A stretch of DNA of 64,000 nucleotides from Sandaracinomonas limnophila (GCF_004005965.1 NZ_SACY01000002.1:519880-583879); one strand, 5' to 3'. Shown: positions 46,701 through 55,499, counted from the first letter of the stretch. Notes: generated from the sequence alone by a model not told the origin. Program-made: numbers and translations.

Positions 46701-49700
46701 TTGTTGTAACTACAAAAGAGGCATTCGTTGCGCCATTTACCAAAACTCCATCTTTGTACCATTGGTAGGCCGTTGCACTACTACTGCTTAAATGAATGGT
46801 ATCGCCCACACAATAAGGAGCTAGTTTATCTTTCGAAATGGTTGGGGCAAGTGGCGTATCCTTGATGGTAATCGCTTTTGAATTGCTTGAATTTGTAGAA
46901 CATCCGAATGCATTGGAAACGATAACGGAATAGGTACCCGTCTGACTAACTGTATAATTTGCAGTATTGGCGCCTGCTATGGCCACTCCATCTTTATACC
47001 ATTGGTTATTACTTCCCGTAGAAGTTAAAATGACAGTCTGACTTGAACAATACGGACTTTGATCTCCTCCTGAAATGGTTGGTGCAGCCGGAGCGGTGTA
47101 AAACGAAACATTATTTCCTCCACTGCTGGCACTCGAACAACCCGATGCATTTGTCACGATCACCGTATATCTACCTGCTGCCGTTACATTTAAAGTTCTG
47201 TTGGTTTCTCCAGTCAGAAGGACTCCGTCTTTATACCATTGGTAGCTCGTAGCCACACTACTGGTTAAAACAACAGTGCCAGGACAAAAAGACCCATTTC
47301 CCCCAGTAATCGTTGGAGTAGCTGGTAGGGCATTCAATACGATGGTAGTGCCCGAGGATGTTGTTGAACAATTTTGAGAATTGGTAACTGCCACGGTATA
47401 GGTACCTGCCAAACTTACGGTATAGGTACTATCTGTTGCGCCTGTGATCAAGACTCCATTTTTATACCACTGATTTCCCGTTCGAGAACTACTTTTTAAG
47501 ACAGTAGTTTGTCCAACGCAATAAGAGCCTGTACCACCGGTGATACTTGGGGTAGCAGGACTAGCAGGTTGTGCTATAATTGTTTTTGAAACATTAGTTG
47601 CTACTGTTTCACAAGACTGATCGTTTTTAACCTTTAAATAGTAGGTGCCAGGAAGTAAATTACTGAATACCTTAGAAGTAGAATACGATTGGCCATTGTC
47701 GATACTAAAAGAATTACCCGCCGTCAATGGACTTAAAAAAGTAATAGATCCTTTGGCAGAGCTACAGGAAGTTTGCACCAATGATGCCTCTGGGGCAGCT
47801 GGTGCACCTTGGACATTCACAGTTAAATTTTGCGATCCATTGGTTTTAAATACATCACAAACAAGCCCATCACAAGTGGATGAGATGAATTTACCTGTAG
47901 TGATAGAAATATTTCCCGAGTTTGGAAGATAGGCATTTAGATTGGGAGCTACATAAACTTCCATTACAACAGAATCTCCAACTGCCAAATTTGCTGGCAT
48001 ATTCCAATTCATTACTTGAAACGAATTGGTTTGTAGGTTAGGCTGTGTTGCTGGAGCATTTTTATTTCCTGTGGAAGCTGGATTATAACTTTTAAATCGA
48101 ACAATTTCAGGCAACAATACCCGAATAAATTCAGTACCAGTAGATGCCACTGGTCCTAAATTGATTACTTTAAGAACTAATTTATTCCCAGTTGCACAAT
48201 TTTTTACAACTGGTTCAATAGTTGATTTAGTAAGATTTGTTGAAAAGACTGGAGCCGTTAAATTACTAAAAATTAAATTTTGGGATGCCTGATAAATGGT
48301 AGGTAAACTTTCTCCGCAGATTTTATTGGCATAAAAATTATGATAAATAGGGAATCCTTCTGAAACCCCACACTTGGATTCTAATGCATACTGAACCAAA
48401 ATAGTGTTTGCGTTTGTATTCCCCGTTCCTTCCATGGAGGTAGCGCTTAATAAAGAGGGTCCAACGCCAGATGAAGGTTTTAATATGGCAAATTCTAAAT
48501 TGATTCCATCCAAAGTGTCCCCTGTAATAACCGGATTATAACTTGAAGAGACCCATCCGCCTGTTGAATTACTCGGGAATTTGTATTTAACTGAGTTCGG
48601 AACATAATTCATTCCGGGCAAGGTACTTACCAAGGTAGAAATATCTTTAATAAGACCTAAATTGGTATTACGAATTTCAAATTCAACCGTCAACTGAGAA
48701 CAAAAATCAGGAGCAGTTAACCCTTCATTTAAAGAAATTATTTTGGCATCAAAATTGGTTGTTACTGGCCCAATAGTTACATAATCACTTGATTTACAAG
48801 AATAGTTTATTACATCTGTTGGCAGTGTGCTATTGCACTCATTCCCATAAAAGATATCAATAGTATCTTTGGCACATCCAGAATTTAAAGATAGATCAAA
48901 TGAAATTTCTGCACTTGAGGAATTAATCGGGATTGTTCCCAGGGAATATACTCCATTCGAGTTTGGATTTATGGTAACACCACCTTTTTTTACATTAATA
49001 ATTGAAGCATTCCCCCTTCTACCTCGTAAATAAAACCACGAATTATTTGTTGCTGCAGAGGTTGAATTGTTGGTAAGGATAAATTTGTTTGTTGATATAC
49101 CAGAGTTTGGTTCCTGTAGCCTACCAGTGGTTAAAGAAAGTACCAATTTATTCAAGTTGGTATTAATTGGTATATTGGTTGTACTTGTAATCGTACTATC
49201 AGTTTGGGCATTTGGAATACTTTTATCTAAATAAGTACTTTTTAATACGTTTAAAAAATTTCCTGTAACATTATAGCAACGTTCTTTGGGAGTAAAGGTA
49301 TAATTTATTCTAATTTGAGGTGATTCAATGGGATAAACATTAGGTTTTGAATTTCGATATCCTTTTAAATTCCAAGTAATAACATTCCCATTGACCGTAG
49401 TAAATGGCGTTAATTCAGAATTATTGGTTGTTGCCGCATATCCTAAATAAATAGAGCTTAATGAACTAAAATTAAGGCCATCAGGCATTGTAACCTTGAA
49501 TTCATCCGGATAAACAAGTGGCCTATATTCATAGGGAAAACTAAACCCTACATTTGTTGGATTAAAATAGATTCCATAAGTATTAGCATCACAACCATTG
49601 TTAATGTAATTATTTGTACCTGTAAATCCATAATTAATATCAAAACCTGAAACCAAATACAAATTTTGCAGTGCAGTAAAGGATGCTTGTTTCAAGGGCC

Positions 49701-52296
49701 CATTATAAACCCATTCTGGAGAAAGGGTATTCTGAGAAGCAATGTAAGTAGTAGATGAAAACAGTCCCGTTTTAACTGTCATTAAATTATTACTTGCATC
49801 ATAAAATTTATTTTGGACTAATTCGTACTCTTGTACAACTTCAATGGTATCCTGGTCCATGTAGTCGCCCCAACCAGCCGGTTCATTCCCCGACCATTGA
49901 ATAATAAAATCTCGTTGCGATGTTCCTATCTGGGTAATATTTCCAGGAACAGTAGCCGTTTGATTGGTACTCCCTCTTTTTAAATTAATAGTTGGTAAAC
50001 CAACGGGTTTCCACTTCCCCTCGGCAAATCTTTGATCTGCTTGAAATCGAGCATAATTCCCACAAATAGCTGATTTAGAGGTTGCTTTTACCTTATCACC
50101 ATAACGAAGATGATACATGTAAATCTTTGATCGATCTAAGGACCCGTTTGTTTCGGGATATCCATCCTCATTATTATCTGGTAAGCCAAAGTTTGATCGC
50201 TCAATGTTTACAGAAACGGGTTTTATTCCGGTGCATGTCAAATCACAACGAAAATCCACTGTATCGACCCGCATTGTTTGAGAAACTAAAGGTTTTGTAC
50301 CGTTTATATTATCCGCTACAAAAGTGCTTTGCACAATAGGAAGTTTTCCACATGCTGTGATACCATCTGTTTCCAGTTGAATCTTATAGTACATTCGCCG
50401 TGTTGAACTTGCTGTTTCATTAAATCGTAAACTTAAAATTCTTGTAGAAGAATTAAAACTAGGATAACCTGATTTGAGCGTTGCACCATTTAATGAACTG
50501 TAGGTATTTGGTACATATGAAACACCTTGAGGTAAGGTAATATCCATTTGATAAACTTTCTGATTGGCAGAAATGTTATTAAGCTTCAAAAAAGCACTCA
50601 TGTTTGCCTCTCCTTCAATGTAAAATTTCTTGGCTCCTAAAACTTGAGCAGGAACAATTGTTGAATTAATTTTACTGGAAACATTATAAGCGGTGTGGTT
50701 ACCTGCCATAGTTTGTTGCCAATAATTCCTTACACCACAATGATTGTCCCAATCTGAATAACCACCAATCCAACCACTAAAATAGTACTTATTGCTAATA
50801 TAAGGTTCAGAATCATACGGAGGTGTCTGTGGGGCAACCGATTTAATAGGTTGTGGATCACTATCACATTGAAGTAAGTCATAGTAAATAATTACAGATT
50901 CCCCAGGTTGCAAATAATAATTATTAAAATATATTACATAATTGACTGTTTTATCATAAAAACACGCACCAATAGCTGATGAATATCTATTTTTAACATC
51001 TCCTCCTCCAGAATAGCTTGAAGAAGGCAAGGCTATTCCTTGACCATTCTCAACTCTTACAGAACTAGTAATTACCTGATAAGTACTAGCTGGAACACCC
51101 CAGTATTGGCCCGGTCTTATAAAACTATACAATCCTCCATCAAAAATTGAAGCTTGGGCAATTTTTGCAATATTGTTTCCAGTATTTTTAATCTCATATT
51201 TAAACTTTCGAGTACCCCCAACAATTTGATCAAAATTCGTTAGCGTCGGCACCTCAGTCATTGTCATTGAAATCGTTGTTTGAACATTATTAACGGTGTA
51301 TAACGAGGTTACTGAATTACTTGATTTACAAACAACTGTGTTACCTGTATAGCTAAACCCAGACCCACACATTGCCTTTGCAACAATTGTTCTATTGGTT
51401 GAATTACAGTTTTTAACTGTGAAATCATACGCAATATCAATCTTCATATTGTTATAAAATACCGAATCCAAAACAATATCAATCGTTTTATTATCAGATT
51501 TTAAAGTAGCCGTTCCGATGGGGGTGGTTGTACCGGCTGCATATACTTTTGGATTAGTAATTGTTGGCGTATTGGTACTGTTGGCTGCCAAAGCATCCAC
51601 ATCTAAATTCAAATATTTTACCTTCCCTTTTCCACCATTCGTCACTTGAACAACCTGATTAAAGGTAGATAATACATTTACGTTGGTCAAATTGTTATTT
51701 GTTGGTGCCGTTACAATGGAGAGGTCTGCTCCTAGAACCGAATATGGACTTGTTGACCCGGTATTCGATCCATCTACCACATCGGAAAGGACAGCTCCAT
51801 TCGATTTTAATTGGTAAGAATTCGTCAGGAAATTTAAATCATTGGCAGAACAACTCGCTTCCAATTCTACTGAAAAACGAATGGTCGCCAAATAAGGTAA
51901 GGCTTTTGTAATCGTAAACTTCGTTCCATCCCAAGTGATCCCTCCACTAGTATAGGCTGGAGATAAATTCTGATTAGGAACGTATGCACTTGTTAAATCC
52001 AATAAAGAATTGGCCTTGATGGTTACTCCCGCCGGAAACGTTGGTGTGATGGTGACACCGTTGATGGCCTGTTGATTGGTCCGGTTGTTTTTTACCGAAA
52101 CAATAAATGTTTTACTGCCATAACATTTGTCTATATTTTTGGAGGTATTTTCCCAAACCAATTGATAGCTCGTTTGGGCCACACTAGAATAAATAGAAAT
52201 AAAAAATATTGCTATTCCTACGAATAATTTGGATAAGGCATATACCATGTCCTCACCACTCTTTAAAGAAGAGTAAGATTTGATGAAATGTTTCAT
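40726..52296 (-). CDS. Giant T9SS-secreted adhesin with Ig-like, TSP3 and CHU_C domains
   Basis: I start at the ATG at 52296 (MKHFIKSYSSL), giving about 3856 residues; the next in-frame upstream start is TTG. A hydrophobic export signal ends near SVAQ (about 41). Residues about 45-1570 contain DUF11-like repeat domains with many Cys. Then at least ten Ig-like repeats of about 80 residues follow (about 1575-2640), each with a Y/N-QWYK(D/N)G core and a YTV-V-N--GC ending. A Cys-rich section runs to about 3240, a run of TSP3-type DxDxDGxPD calcium motifs lies at about 3247-3755, and the CHU_C gliding-motility-associated domain is at the end (FLPNGISPNKDGANDQLIIPG... YINRQIK). Such proteins resemble SprB-type surface adhesins. 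Confidence 0.88.
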   Translation of the reverse strand: MKHFIKSYSSLKSGEDMVYALSKLFVGIAIFFISIYSSVAQTSYQLVWENTSKNIDKCYGSKTFIVSVKNNRTNQQAINGVTITPTFPAGVTIKANSLLDLTSAYVPNQNLSPAYTSGGITWDGTKFTITKALPYLATIRFSVELEASCSANDLNFLTNSYQLKSNGAVLSDVVDGSNTGSTSPYSVLGADLSIVTAPTNNNLTNVNVLSTFNQVVQVTNGGKGKVKYLNLDVDALAANSTNTPTITNPKVYAAGTTTPIGTATLKSDNKTIDIVLDSVFYNNMKIDIAYDFTVKNCNSTNRTIVAKAMCGSGFSYTGNTVVCKSSNSVTSLYTVNNVQTTISMTMTEVPTLTNFDQIVGGTRKFKYEIKNTGNNIAKIAQASIFDGGLYSFIRPGQYWGVPASTYQVITSSVRVENGQGIALPSSSYSGGGDVKNRYSSAIGACFYDKTVNYVIYFNNYYLQPGESVIIYYDLLQCDSDPQPIKSVAPQTPPYDSEPYISNKYYFSGWIGGYSDWDNHCGVRNYWQQTMAGNHTAYNVSSKINSTIVPAQVLGAKKFYIEGEANMSAFLKLNNISANQKVYQMDITLPQGVSYVPNTYSSLNGATLKSGYPSFNSSTRILSLRFNETASSTRRMYYKIQLETDGITACGKLPIVQSTFVADNINGTKPLVSQTMRVDTVDFRCDLTCTGIKPVSVNIERSNFGLPDNNEDGYPETNGSLDRSKIYMYHLRYGDKVKATSKSAICGNYARFQADQRFAEGKWKPVGLPTINLKRGSTNQTATVPGNITQIGTSQRDFIIQWSGNEPAGWGDYMDQDTIEVVQEYELVQNKFYDASNNLMTVKTGLFSSTTYIASQNTLSPEWVYNGPLKQASFTALQNLYLVSGFDINYGFTGTNNYINNGCDANTYGIYFNPTNVGFSFPYEYRPLVYPDEFKVTMPDGLNFSSLSSIYLGYAATTNNSELTPFTTVNGNVITWNLKGYRNSKPNVYPIESPQIRINYTFTPKERCYNVTGNFLNVLKSTYLDKSIPNAQTDSTITSTTNIPINTNLNKLVLSLTTGRLQEPNSGISTNKFILTNNSTSAATNNSWFYLRGRRGNASIINVKKGGVTINPNSNGVYSLGTIPINSSSAEISFDLSLNSGCAKDTIDIFYGNECNSTLPTDVINYSCKSSDYVTIGPVTTNFDAKIISLNEGLTAPDFCSQLTVEFEIRNTNLGLIKDISTLVSTLPGMNYVPNSVKYKFPSNSTGGWVSSSYNPVITGDTLDGINLEFAILKPSSGVGPSLLSATSMEGTGNTNANTILVQYALESKCGVSEGFPIYHNFYANKICGESLPTIYQASQNLIFSNLTAPVFSTNLTKSTIEPVVKNCATGNKLVLKVINLGPVASTGTEFIRVLLPEIVRFKSYNPASTGNKNAPATQPNLQTNSFQVMNWNMPANLAVGDSVVMEVYVAPNLNAYLPNSGNISITTGKFISSTCDGLVCDVFKTNGSQNLTVNVQGAPAAPEASLVQTSCSSAKGSITFLSPLTAGNSFSIDNGQSYSTSKVFSNLLPGTYYLKVKNDQSCETVATNVSKTIIAQPASPATPSITGGTGSYCVGQTTVLKSSSRTGNQWYKNGVLITGATDSTYTVSLAGTYTVAVTNSQNCSTTSSGTTIVLNALPATPTITGGNGSFCPGTVVLTSSVATSYQWYKDGVLLTGETNRTLNVTAAGRYTVIVTNASGCSSASSGGNNVSFYTAPAAPTISGGDQSPYCSSQTVILTSTGSNNQWYKDGVAIAGANTANYTVSQTGTYSVIVSNAFGCSTNSSNSKAITIKDTPLAPTISKDKLAPYCVGDTIHLSSSSATAYQWYKDGVLVNGATNASFVVTTTGDYQVEGTAPNGCVSSKSTLENITFVALPAKPVITGAAAGTYCDSQTITIQSSNGSTYQWFKNGVIIVGATSQTYNVTESGDYTVVVTNTSGCASEASLGVSFVVNTRPAKPVINEIPSTICSGNSISLSTTASQVTYQWLKDGLAISGATNATYNATQTGDYSVIITSLQNCASDESASVRITVNASPEAPTVTGFDANATHCQGQTITLTSSSATGNQWYKNGTLIPNETAQILTVTSSGTYAVIVSNSNSCSSGQSLNQVVFFKASTTKPIISTAGNKCAGSSTILRSNVSGNNQWYKNGLILSGATADTLVVTQVGNYQVKQVETSTQCESILSDALTINPSPTVEITYNNVLYPGTTIALCAPTSTTQKSVDLNTFIKYGVNEQAASGFTFSWMKNASTISGEASQSLAVSSANSSAAGTYSVLIKDKITECEALSSSVGISILPAPTVNILSDQVNANNTLCMQSNVTLRSQTNANGPYVLEWHDGMNDFDFQKSTATINKEQVDGHWISQNNLTQFSYKYYVTDVDGCRYSSPVLNFYEGARPTKPIISGGTGTYCAGDQLLLVSNTSQGNQWYKNGVAIVGETNDSLLVSQSGAYTTVISQYNCASDTSDVKQISIHEYPIAAIEQGLELAFNATNCQNIPIELTAKNQTIAGTPNYTWYYKLQSSHIPQELTETRQTNSVNVAGFYQVKVTVNGCSKTSEYTRIYEPPVLNVTSTQICQGDSVKLSASRTHGLSNPVYQWYRNGNQIVGATDTCYQVKTDGRFYVIVKNGSGSMELTSCSAQIQISTPGNPEPLFNTILSTCNSSSVNLTSLQPAAINGKEFEWWTGTASTRDTQILNPLAYTTAGTVYLWAKSGNACYSLEGAPVLVDLSNCCPDDPGRFDMNPAFMILYGPANVRYKYVPGTYNNFKIALVSKLDGRIRQISTDTIGSFRGVIAGDYKLYAFASRAATTLTGITIGAKVADVQPSCENIATYDIFVNVLCNYDAQWSMLNPEPVPSQKQTKFAIINAGDSKKIVATSNTNSFPYQIGYGLQVVQLIYDGNLQNFEYGLSLEDVSANGLDIYAGQFIIRCEASTLQLDGQLYLDSNNDLLLNGSESYANLPTQQKFAKLMDKSGRTIMATSEVSNGGNFSFSMDFPDGTYKIFLSPNDDLLDTAHLAIPGWISQEIHFTVDAGQIVENIYQQYNFAPLAMFQMVPRPRPITPPRDFDELNYTQTFCLNDANKVIAVEGTTSQSTLRWYTDSTGTTPLNVRPEANTLVAGTSTYFVSQVINQVEGPRLRVNVVVKNRPSIAGEIRGSILGLAGSSAVYRLSSRDQVGYYQWTVPASWTSNNSHSDTLLVTYGTLAGNITVVKIDTNACAGTSKSFEVKIIIDTDGDGVDDQTELADRTNLNDPCDFIYDHRNVDPRASWYDLDCDGDGNKNGEDSQPLNFCVGGKIGHIPPLNSDTYNKFFREGDCDGDGISNHAETNGSGLPLDFDWDGTPNYLDLDSDNDLIPDAIEGNKHVDTDDWANYQDLDSDNDGISDRLEGLSDSDKDGIPNYLDLDSDGDCIPDVIEALLPAAQAKADSNADKMIDDAGMFIDTNGNGWFDASETREPVDSDKDGIPDFLDLDSDNDCIPDAIEIGVCGSPIDTDKDGIPDYLDLDSDNDCIPDKLEVGKVCGIPVDSDKDGLPDYRDIDSDNDCVPDAIEVGKECGVPADTDKDGIPDYLDLDSDNDCIPDSIEVGTCGKPVDSDKDGIPDYLDLDSDGDCIPDSLEVGKNCGKPVDSDNDLIPDYLDLDSDQDCIPDKIEAGAICGKVVDTDNDGIPDYLDLDSDNDTYSDNVEAGKVCGNPVDTDKDNIYDFRDLDSDGDGIPDKDEDDIDFGALPDCDHDGIPNRIDPDFCEWFLPNGISPNKDGANDQLIIPGIRRLTKNRLSIFNRWGTLVFETENYKNDWAGELNVGSALLEGDGKLPDGTYYYVIEFYGAYPTKGTYVYINRQIK

Positions 52297-52442
52297 TAAC
52301 AACAGAATTGTTTATTAGTGGTAGCGCTTAATTTTTAAACTAATCCTAACAAAAGGACATAATTTTCATAAAACTCTAAAAATAAAATTTTACAAAAAAA
52401 CCTAATTAGATCAGTTTAGTATGTCAATTTTTTTACAAAAAC

Positions 52443-52475
52443 CATTTTTGTTACAAAAAAGACATTTTTGTTACA
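52443..52475. repeat. Two 13-base direct repeats upstream of the giant adhesin operon
   Basis: CATTTTTGTTACA occurs at 52443-52455 and 52463-52475, exactly 20 bases apart, about two helical turns. They lie in the 190-base gap between the DMT transporter stop and the adhesin start, about 150-170 bases before the latter. The spacing suits a DNA-binding site, but no regulator is indicated. Confidence 0.45.
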
Positions 52476-52490
52476 TGAAAAATTTGAGCA

Positions 52491-53372
52491 TTAAGCGCTT
52501 TGCTTTTTGTCTAAAAAAGGGTGCGCGAAAACAGTAAGTAATAAAACAACGGTTCCAATGTAGAAACCTGTATGCATCACTTCCTGCTTGCCAAAAATGA
52601 AAATGGCTAATAAGATCCCATAGACGGGTTCTAAGGTAATGACTAAATTAATGGAGAAAACAGAAAAAACTTTATACAATTTTATGGTTTCGGTGTAAGC
52701 ATAAACGGTGCAAACCACGGCCAAAATACCTATCCACAACCAATCCATACCTATAGGCAGGTAATGAGCTGAGCCCGAAAAGTATTCATAGCCCCATACG
52801 AAACCAGTAATAATAGCTGCCGATAGCATTTCATAAACTGTAATTACGCGGGCATCGTGGGTATGCGTAAATTGTCCGTTGATGACTGAAAATAAGGCGC
52901 CGAAAAAACCCGCTCCAATACCTAACAACAAGCCCAACCATTGTGCCTCCTCTACAAAGAAAATAATTCCTAAGGCTAACACAACGACTAGACCCAAAAA
53001 AACCTCAACGGTTTTGATTTTTTCTTTTTTGAAAATAGGCTCCAAAAGACTTGTCCAAAAAGTTTGTGTGGAAAGTCCCGCCAAACACATGGCCACCGTA
53101 GAAACTTTTGCTGCCCCAAAAAACAAAAGCCAATGCAAAGAAATAAAGGCACCATTGAGCAGCCAAATCCGGAGGGATTGCGCATCTGTCTTCAATGATT
53201 TCTTTGATAATTTGATTACTAAATACAATCCCGCTGCACTTATTACACAGCGAAAAAAAACGATACTTAAGGCATTAGAAGAAATAGCATTGCCTAAAAT
53301 AGCCGTAAAGGCATATAAAATGACAATGAAATGTATTTTAAGGTAATCACCAAGTTTGGGGGCCTTTTTCAT
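52491..53372 (-). CDS. DMT/EamA family transporter
   Basis: From the ATG at 53372 (MKKAPKLGDYLKIHFIV) the protein has 293 residues and about ten hydrophobic segments, made of two EamA repeats as expected for drug/metabolite transporters (for example ILYAFTAILGNAISSNALSIVFFRCV, and ITLEPVYGILLAIFIFGKQE near the end). Substrate is unknown. An upstream start would add residues that overlap the preceding gene. The ATG overlaps the LptF/G stop as TAATG, indicating coupled translation. Confidence 0.85.
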   Translation of the reverse strand: MKKAPKLGDYLKIHFIVILYAFTAILGNAISSNALSIVFFRCVISAAGLYLVIKLSKKSLKTDAQSLRIWLLNGAFISLHWLLFFGAAKVSTVAMCLAGLSTQTFWTSLLEPIFKKEKIKTVEVFLGLVVVLALGIIFFVEEAQWLGLLLGIGAGFFGALFSVINGQFTHTHDARVITVYEMLSAAIITGFVWGYEYFSGSAHYLPIGMDWLWIGILAVVCTVYAYTETIKLYKVFSVFSINLVITLEPVYGILLAIFIFGKQEVMHTGFYIGTVVLLLTVFAHPFLDKKQSA

Positions 53373-54448
53373 TAGCGCGGAATTGTGTAATAAAGTACAA
53401 CCCCAATGCCTGAAAATATCAGATTGGGTAACCAAACCGCCAATAAGGGAGGCATTCCACCCCCTTCTGCAATGCCCTTACTCATCATGAAAAACAAAAT
53501 GTAGACAAAGGCTAAGGTAAATCCGAGGGCAATTTGAAAACCAACACCTCCTCTTGATTTCCTGGCCGATACCAAAAAACCAATAACGGTTAATATAATG
53601 ACAGAAAAAGGATTAGCAAAGCGCAAATATTTTTCAATCAAATACACCTCCACTCCGTCGGCACCTCTAGATTTCACCAAATCAATGTGTCGCTCTAATT
53701 CAGGCAAAGTAAAGGTTTCGTGCAAGAGATGTTTGTTCTCAAAGTCTTTTGGAAATAAGTTCAACGTAGAATCTATTTGAGAACCGAAGGCCACGCGCTT
53801 GTTGCCTGGCTCTTCGAAACGAATACGGTAATCGTGAAATTGCCATTTGTTACGGGTAGAGTCCCAAGTGATGCGGTCGGCCATTAATTTGATCTGAATG
53901 TCTGTGCCCTTAATTTTTTCAAGAGAAAATCGATAGCCTGTTTTCAAAGAATTGTCGTACGACTCCAAATAAGCATACACATCCGGTGCTATTTTGATAT
54001 GGATATCTCTTTTATCAAAATAATAGGCCCCGTTGATGTATTTGTGTTCAAAAGGAACACGAACTTTATTGGCCATGGGGACAATCCAACCGACCATCAC
54101 AAAAGTTGCCACTGCAATGGCCGTGGAACCAATGATATAGGGGCGCATGAGTCGGAAAAAACTAACCCCAGAACTTAAAATAGCAATTATTTCCGTTTTG
54201 GCAGCCAAGTTTGCTGTAAAAAAAACGGTGGCGATAAAGACCATTAGCGGACTAATGTAATTGGCCCAATAAGGAATAAAATTTAAATAATATTCAACTA
54301 AAATAGCTCGCAAAGGCGCTTCTTTACGAATGAAATCATCGATTTTTTCGGTATAGTCGATCACCATAATGATTACCACAATAATCAAAACGGCAAAAAC
54401 ATACGTTTTAAGAAATTTCTTAAGAATATACCAATCGAGTATTTTCAT
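53372..54448 (-). CDS. LptF/LptG family permease
   Basis: A 358-aa membrane protein of the YjgP/YjgQ family with three N-terminal hydrophobic segments, a periplasmic beta-jellyroll-like middle (about 130-270) and three C-terminal segments (for example FSVIILTVIGFLVSARKSRGGVG, a conserved block). With LptB, LptF/G extract lipopolysaccharide from the inner membrane. Start KILDWYILKKFLKTYVFAVL is a family hallmark. As usual in Bacteroidota, the second family member is not adjacent. Coupled by TAATG overlap to DUF983 upstream and DMT downstream. Confidence 0.92.
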   Translation of the reverse strand: MKILDWYILKKFLKTYVFAVLIIVVIIMVIDYTEKIDDFIRKEAPLRAILVEYYLNFIPYWANYISPLMVFIATVFFTANLAAKTEIIAILSSGVSFFRLMRPYIIGSTAIAVATFVMVGWIVPMANKVRVPFEHKYINGAYYFDKRDIHIKIAPDVYAYLESYDNSLKTGYRFSLEKIKGTDIQIKLMADRITWDSTRNKWQFHDYRIRFEEPGNKRVAFGSQIDSTLNLFPKDFENKHLLHETFTLPELERHIDLVKSRGADGVEVYLIEKYLRFANPFSVIILTVIGFLVSARKSRGGVGFQIALGFTLAFVYILFFMMSKGIAEGGGMPPLLAVWLPNLIFSGIGVVLYYTIPR

Positions 54449-54834
54449 TAATTATTCGTTTGGCTGGCTTCTGGTTTATATTCTACTCCAGAAAATAGGT
54501 GAATGAAGACTGTTCTTGCAATTCGAAAATTGAAAGGCACAGCTAATAAAGAAGTTAAGGTAATGGGTACAACATATCCCAATGCCCCTGGGTCGCCAAA
54601 GAAATTATAGATAACCAATCCCCCAACAATCATAATTCCCACGGTTAGCGCATAAGATACATACATCGCACCAAACCAAAATCCCGGTTCAACCTCATAT
54701 CGCATGTTACATGATGGACAATGCGTGTACATTTCACTAAATTTAAACACATTCCAAAATTTATATTTAAACAATCGACCCTCTCTGCATTGAGGGCAAC
54801 GTGCGTTGATGATGGCGTTTAGCTTTGTTGACAT
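54448..54834 (-). CDS. DUF983 family membrane protein
   Basis: A 128-aa protein with two zinc-ribbon-like CxxC motifs, RCPQCREGRLF (about 12-22) and HCPSCNMRYEVEPGFW (about 38-53), and two hydrophobic segments (about 55-80 and 88-105). The family is small, widespread and of unknown function. It heads a coupled DUF983-lptF/G-DMT unit, with the start codon at 54834 preceded directly by a CAATTAA-type repeat leader identical to that before the divergent 4-TM gene. Confidence 0.88.
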   Translation of the reverse strand: MSTKLNAIINARCPQCREGRLFKYKFWNVFKFSEMYTHCPSCNMRYEVEPGFWFGAMYVSYALTVGIMIVGGLVIYNFFGDPGALGYVVPITLTSLLAVPFNFRIARTVFIHLFSGVEYKPEASQTNN

Positions 54835-54835
54835 G

Positions 54836-55044
54836 AATTGATAATTGATAATTGTTAATTGTTAATTGTTAATAATGGTTGGTATATATAAAATGTGAAT
54901 TTAATTAAATATTCTCTATTTCATATCTAATTCTTAAGGATACATCCCTATTTTTGTACCAATTTATTTTAAATTAACAATTAACAATTAACAATTAACA
55001 ATTAACAATTAACAATTAACAATTAACAATTAACAATTAACAAT
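54836..55044. repeat. AATTGTT / AACAATT blocks forming mirrored leaders of two divergent genes
   Basis: About five units of (AATTGTT/AATTGAT) lie at 54837-54872, and about ten perfect units of AACAATT at 54974-55044. Between them are about 100 AT-rich bases. Each flanking gene (minus at 54834, plus at 55058) starts just after the same (CAATTAA)n strand. Copy number is the largest in the window and could vary between strains. Confidence 0.85.
54949..54956 (+). promoter_or_regulatory. Candidate -7 box for the 4-TM protein gene
   Basis: TATTTTTG matches the Bacteroidota -7 consensus TAnnTTTG exactly and stands about 15 bases before the repeat block, which would then form the 5' leader. I see no good -33 TTG at the expected distance. 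Confidence 0.4.
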
Positions 55045-55057
55045 TAACAATTATAAA

Positions 55058-55498
55058 ATGTATTCCATCTTCTTAACCCTCCACTCCTACCTACGCTGGG
55101 TAGTTTTAGTTTTAGGCCTTCTGTCGGTATTTAATGGCATCAAAGGTGGGTCTTCTGGACTAGCTTATACAGAAAAAGACCGTAAAACTGGTTTATTCTT
55201 CATGATTTCATTGCATACGCAATTGCTAATTGGTTTGGTATTGTACTTTTTCTTGAGTCCGATTACTCAGGCTGCATTTGCTGATTTTGGTGCGGCCATG
55301 AAAGATCCTGCCACACGTTTAATTGCGGTGGAGCATATTACAGTAAACATTTTGGCAGTCGTTTTGGCTACTGTGGCGAATGCAAAGAACAAAAAAGCTA
55401 TACCCGATGCCCAAAAGCATAAAAATGCTTGGCTACTGAACGGATTAGCGTTAATCTTAATTTTAAGCCGTATTCCTTGGGATAGATTAACTGCTTAA
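55058..55498 (+). CDS. Conserved 4-TM membrane protein
   Basis: A 146-aa protein with four hydrophobic segments (about 5-25, 47-68, 88-108, 122-140). The start MYSIFLTLHSYLRWVVLVLG and the inner HTQLLIGLVLYF, EHITVNILAVVLAT and WLLNGLALILILSRIPW blocks match a conserved Bacteroidota family often labelled cytochrome-B-like, because several His sit in the helices. Haem binding is unproven, so I give no function. It is followed one base later by a HAD phosphatase gene and then an aldo/keto reductase, probably one transcript. Confidence 0.7.
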   Translation: MYSIFLTLHSYLRWVVLVLGLLSVFNGIKGGSSGLAYTEKDRKTGLFFMISLHTQLLIGLVLYFFLSPITQAAFADFGAAMKDPATRLIAVEHITVNILAVVLATVANAKNKKAIPDAQKHKNAWLLNGLALILILSRIPWDRLTA

Positions 55499-55499
55499 T

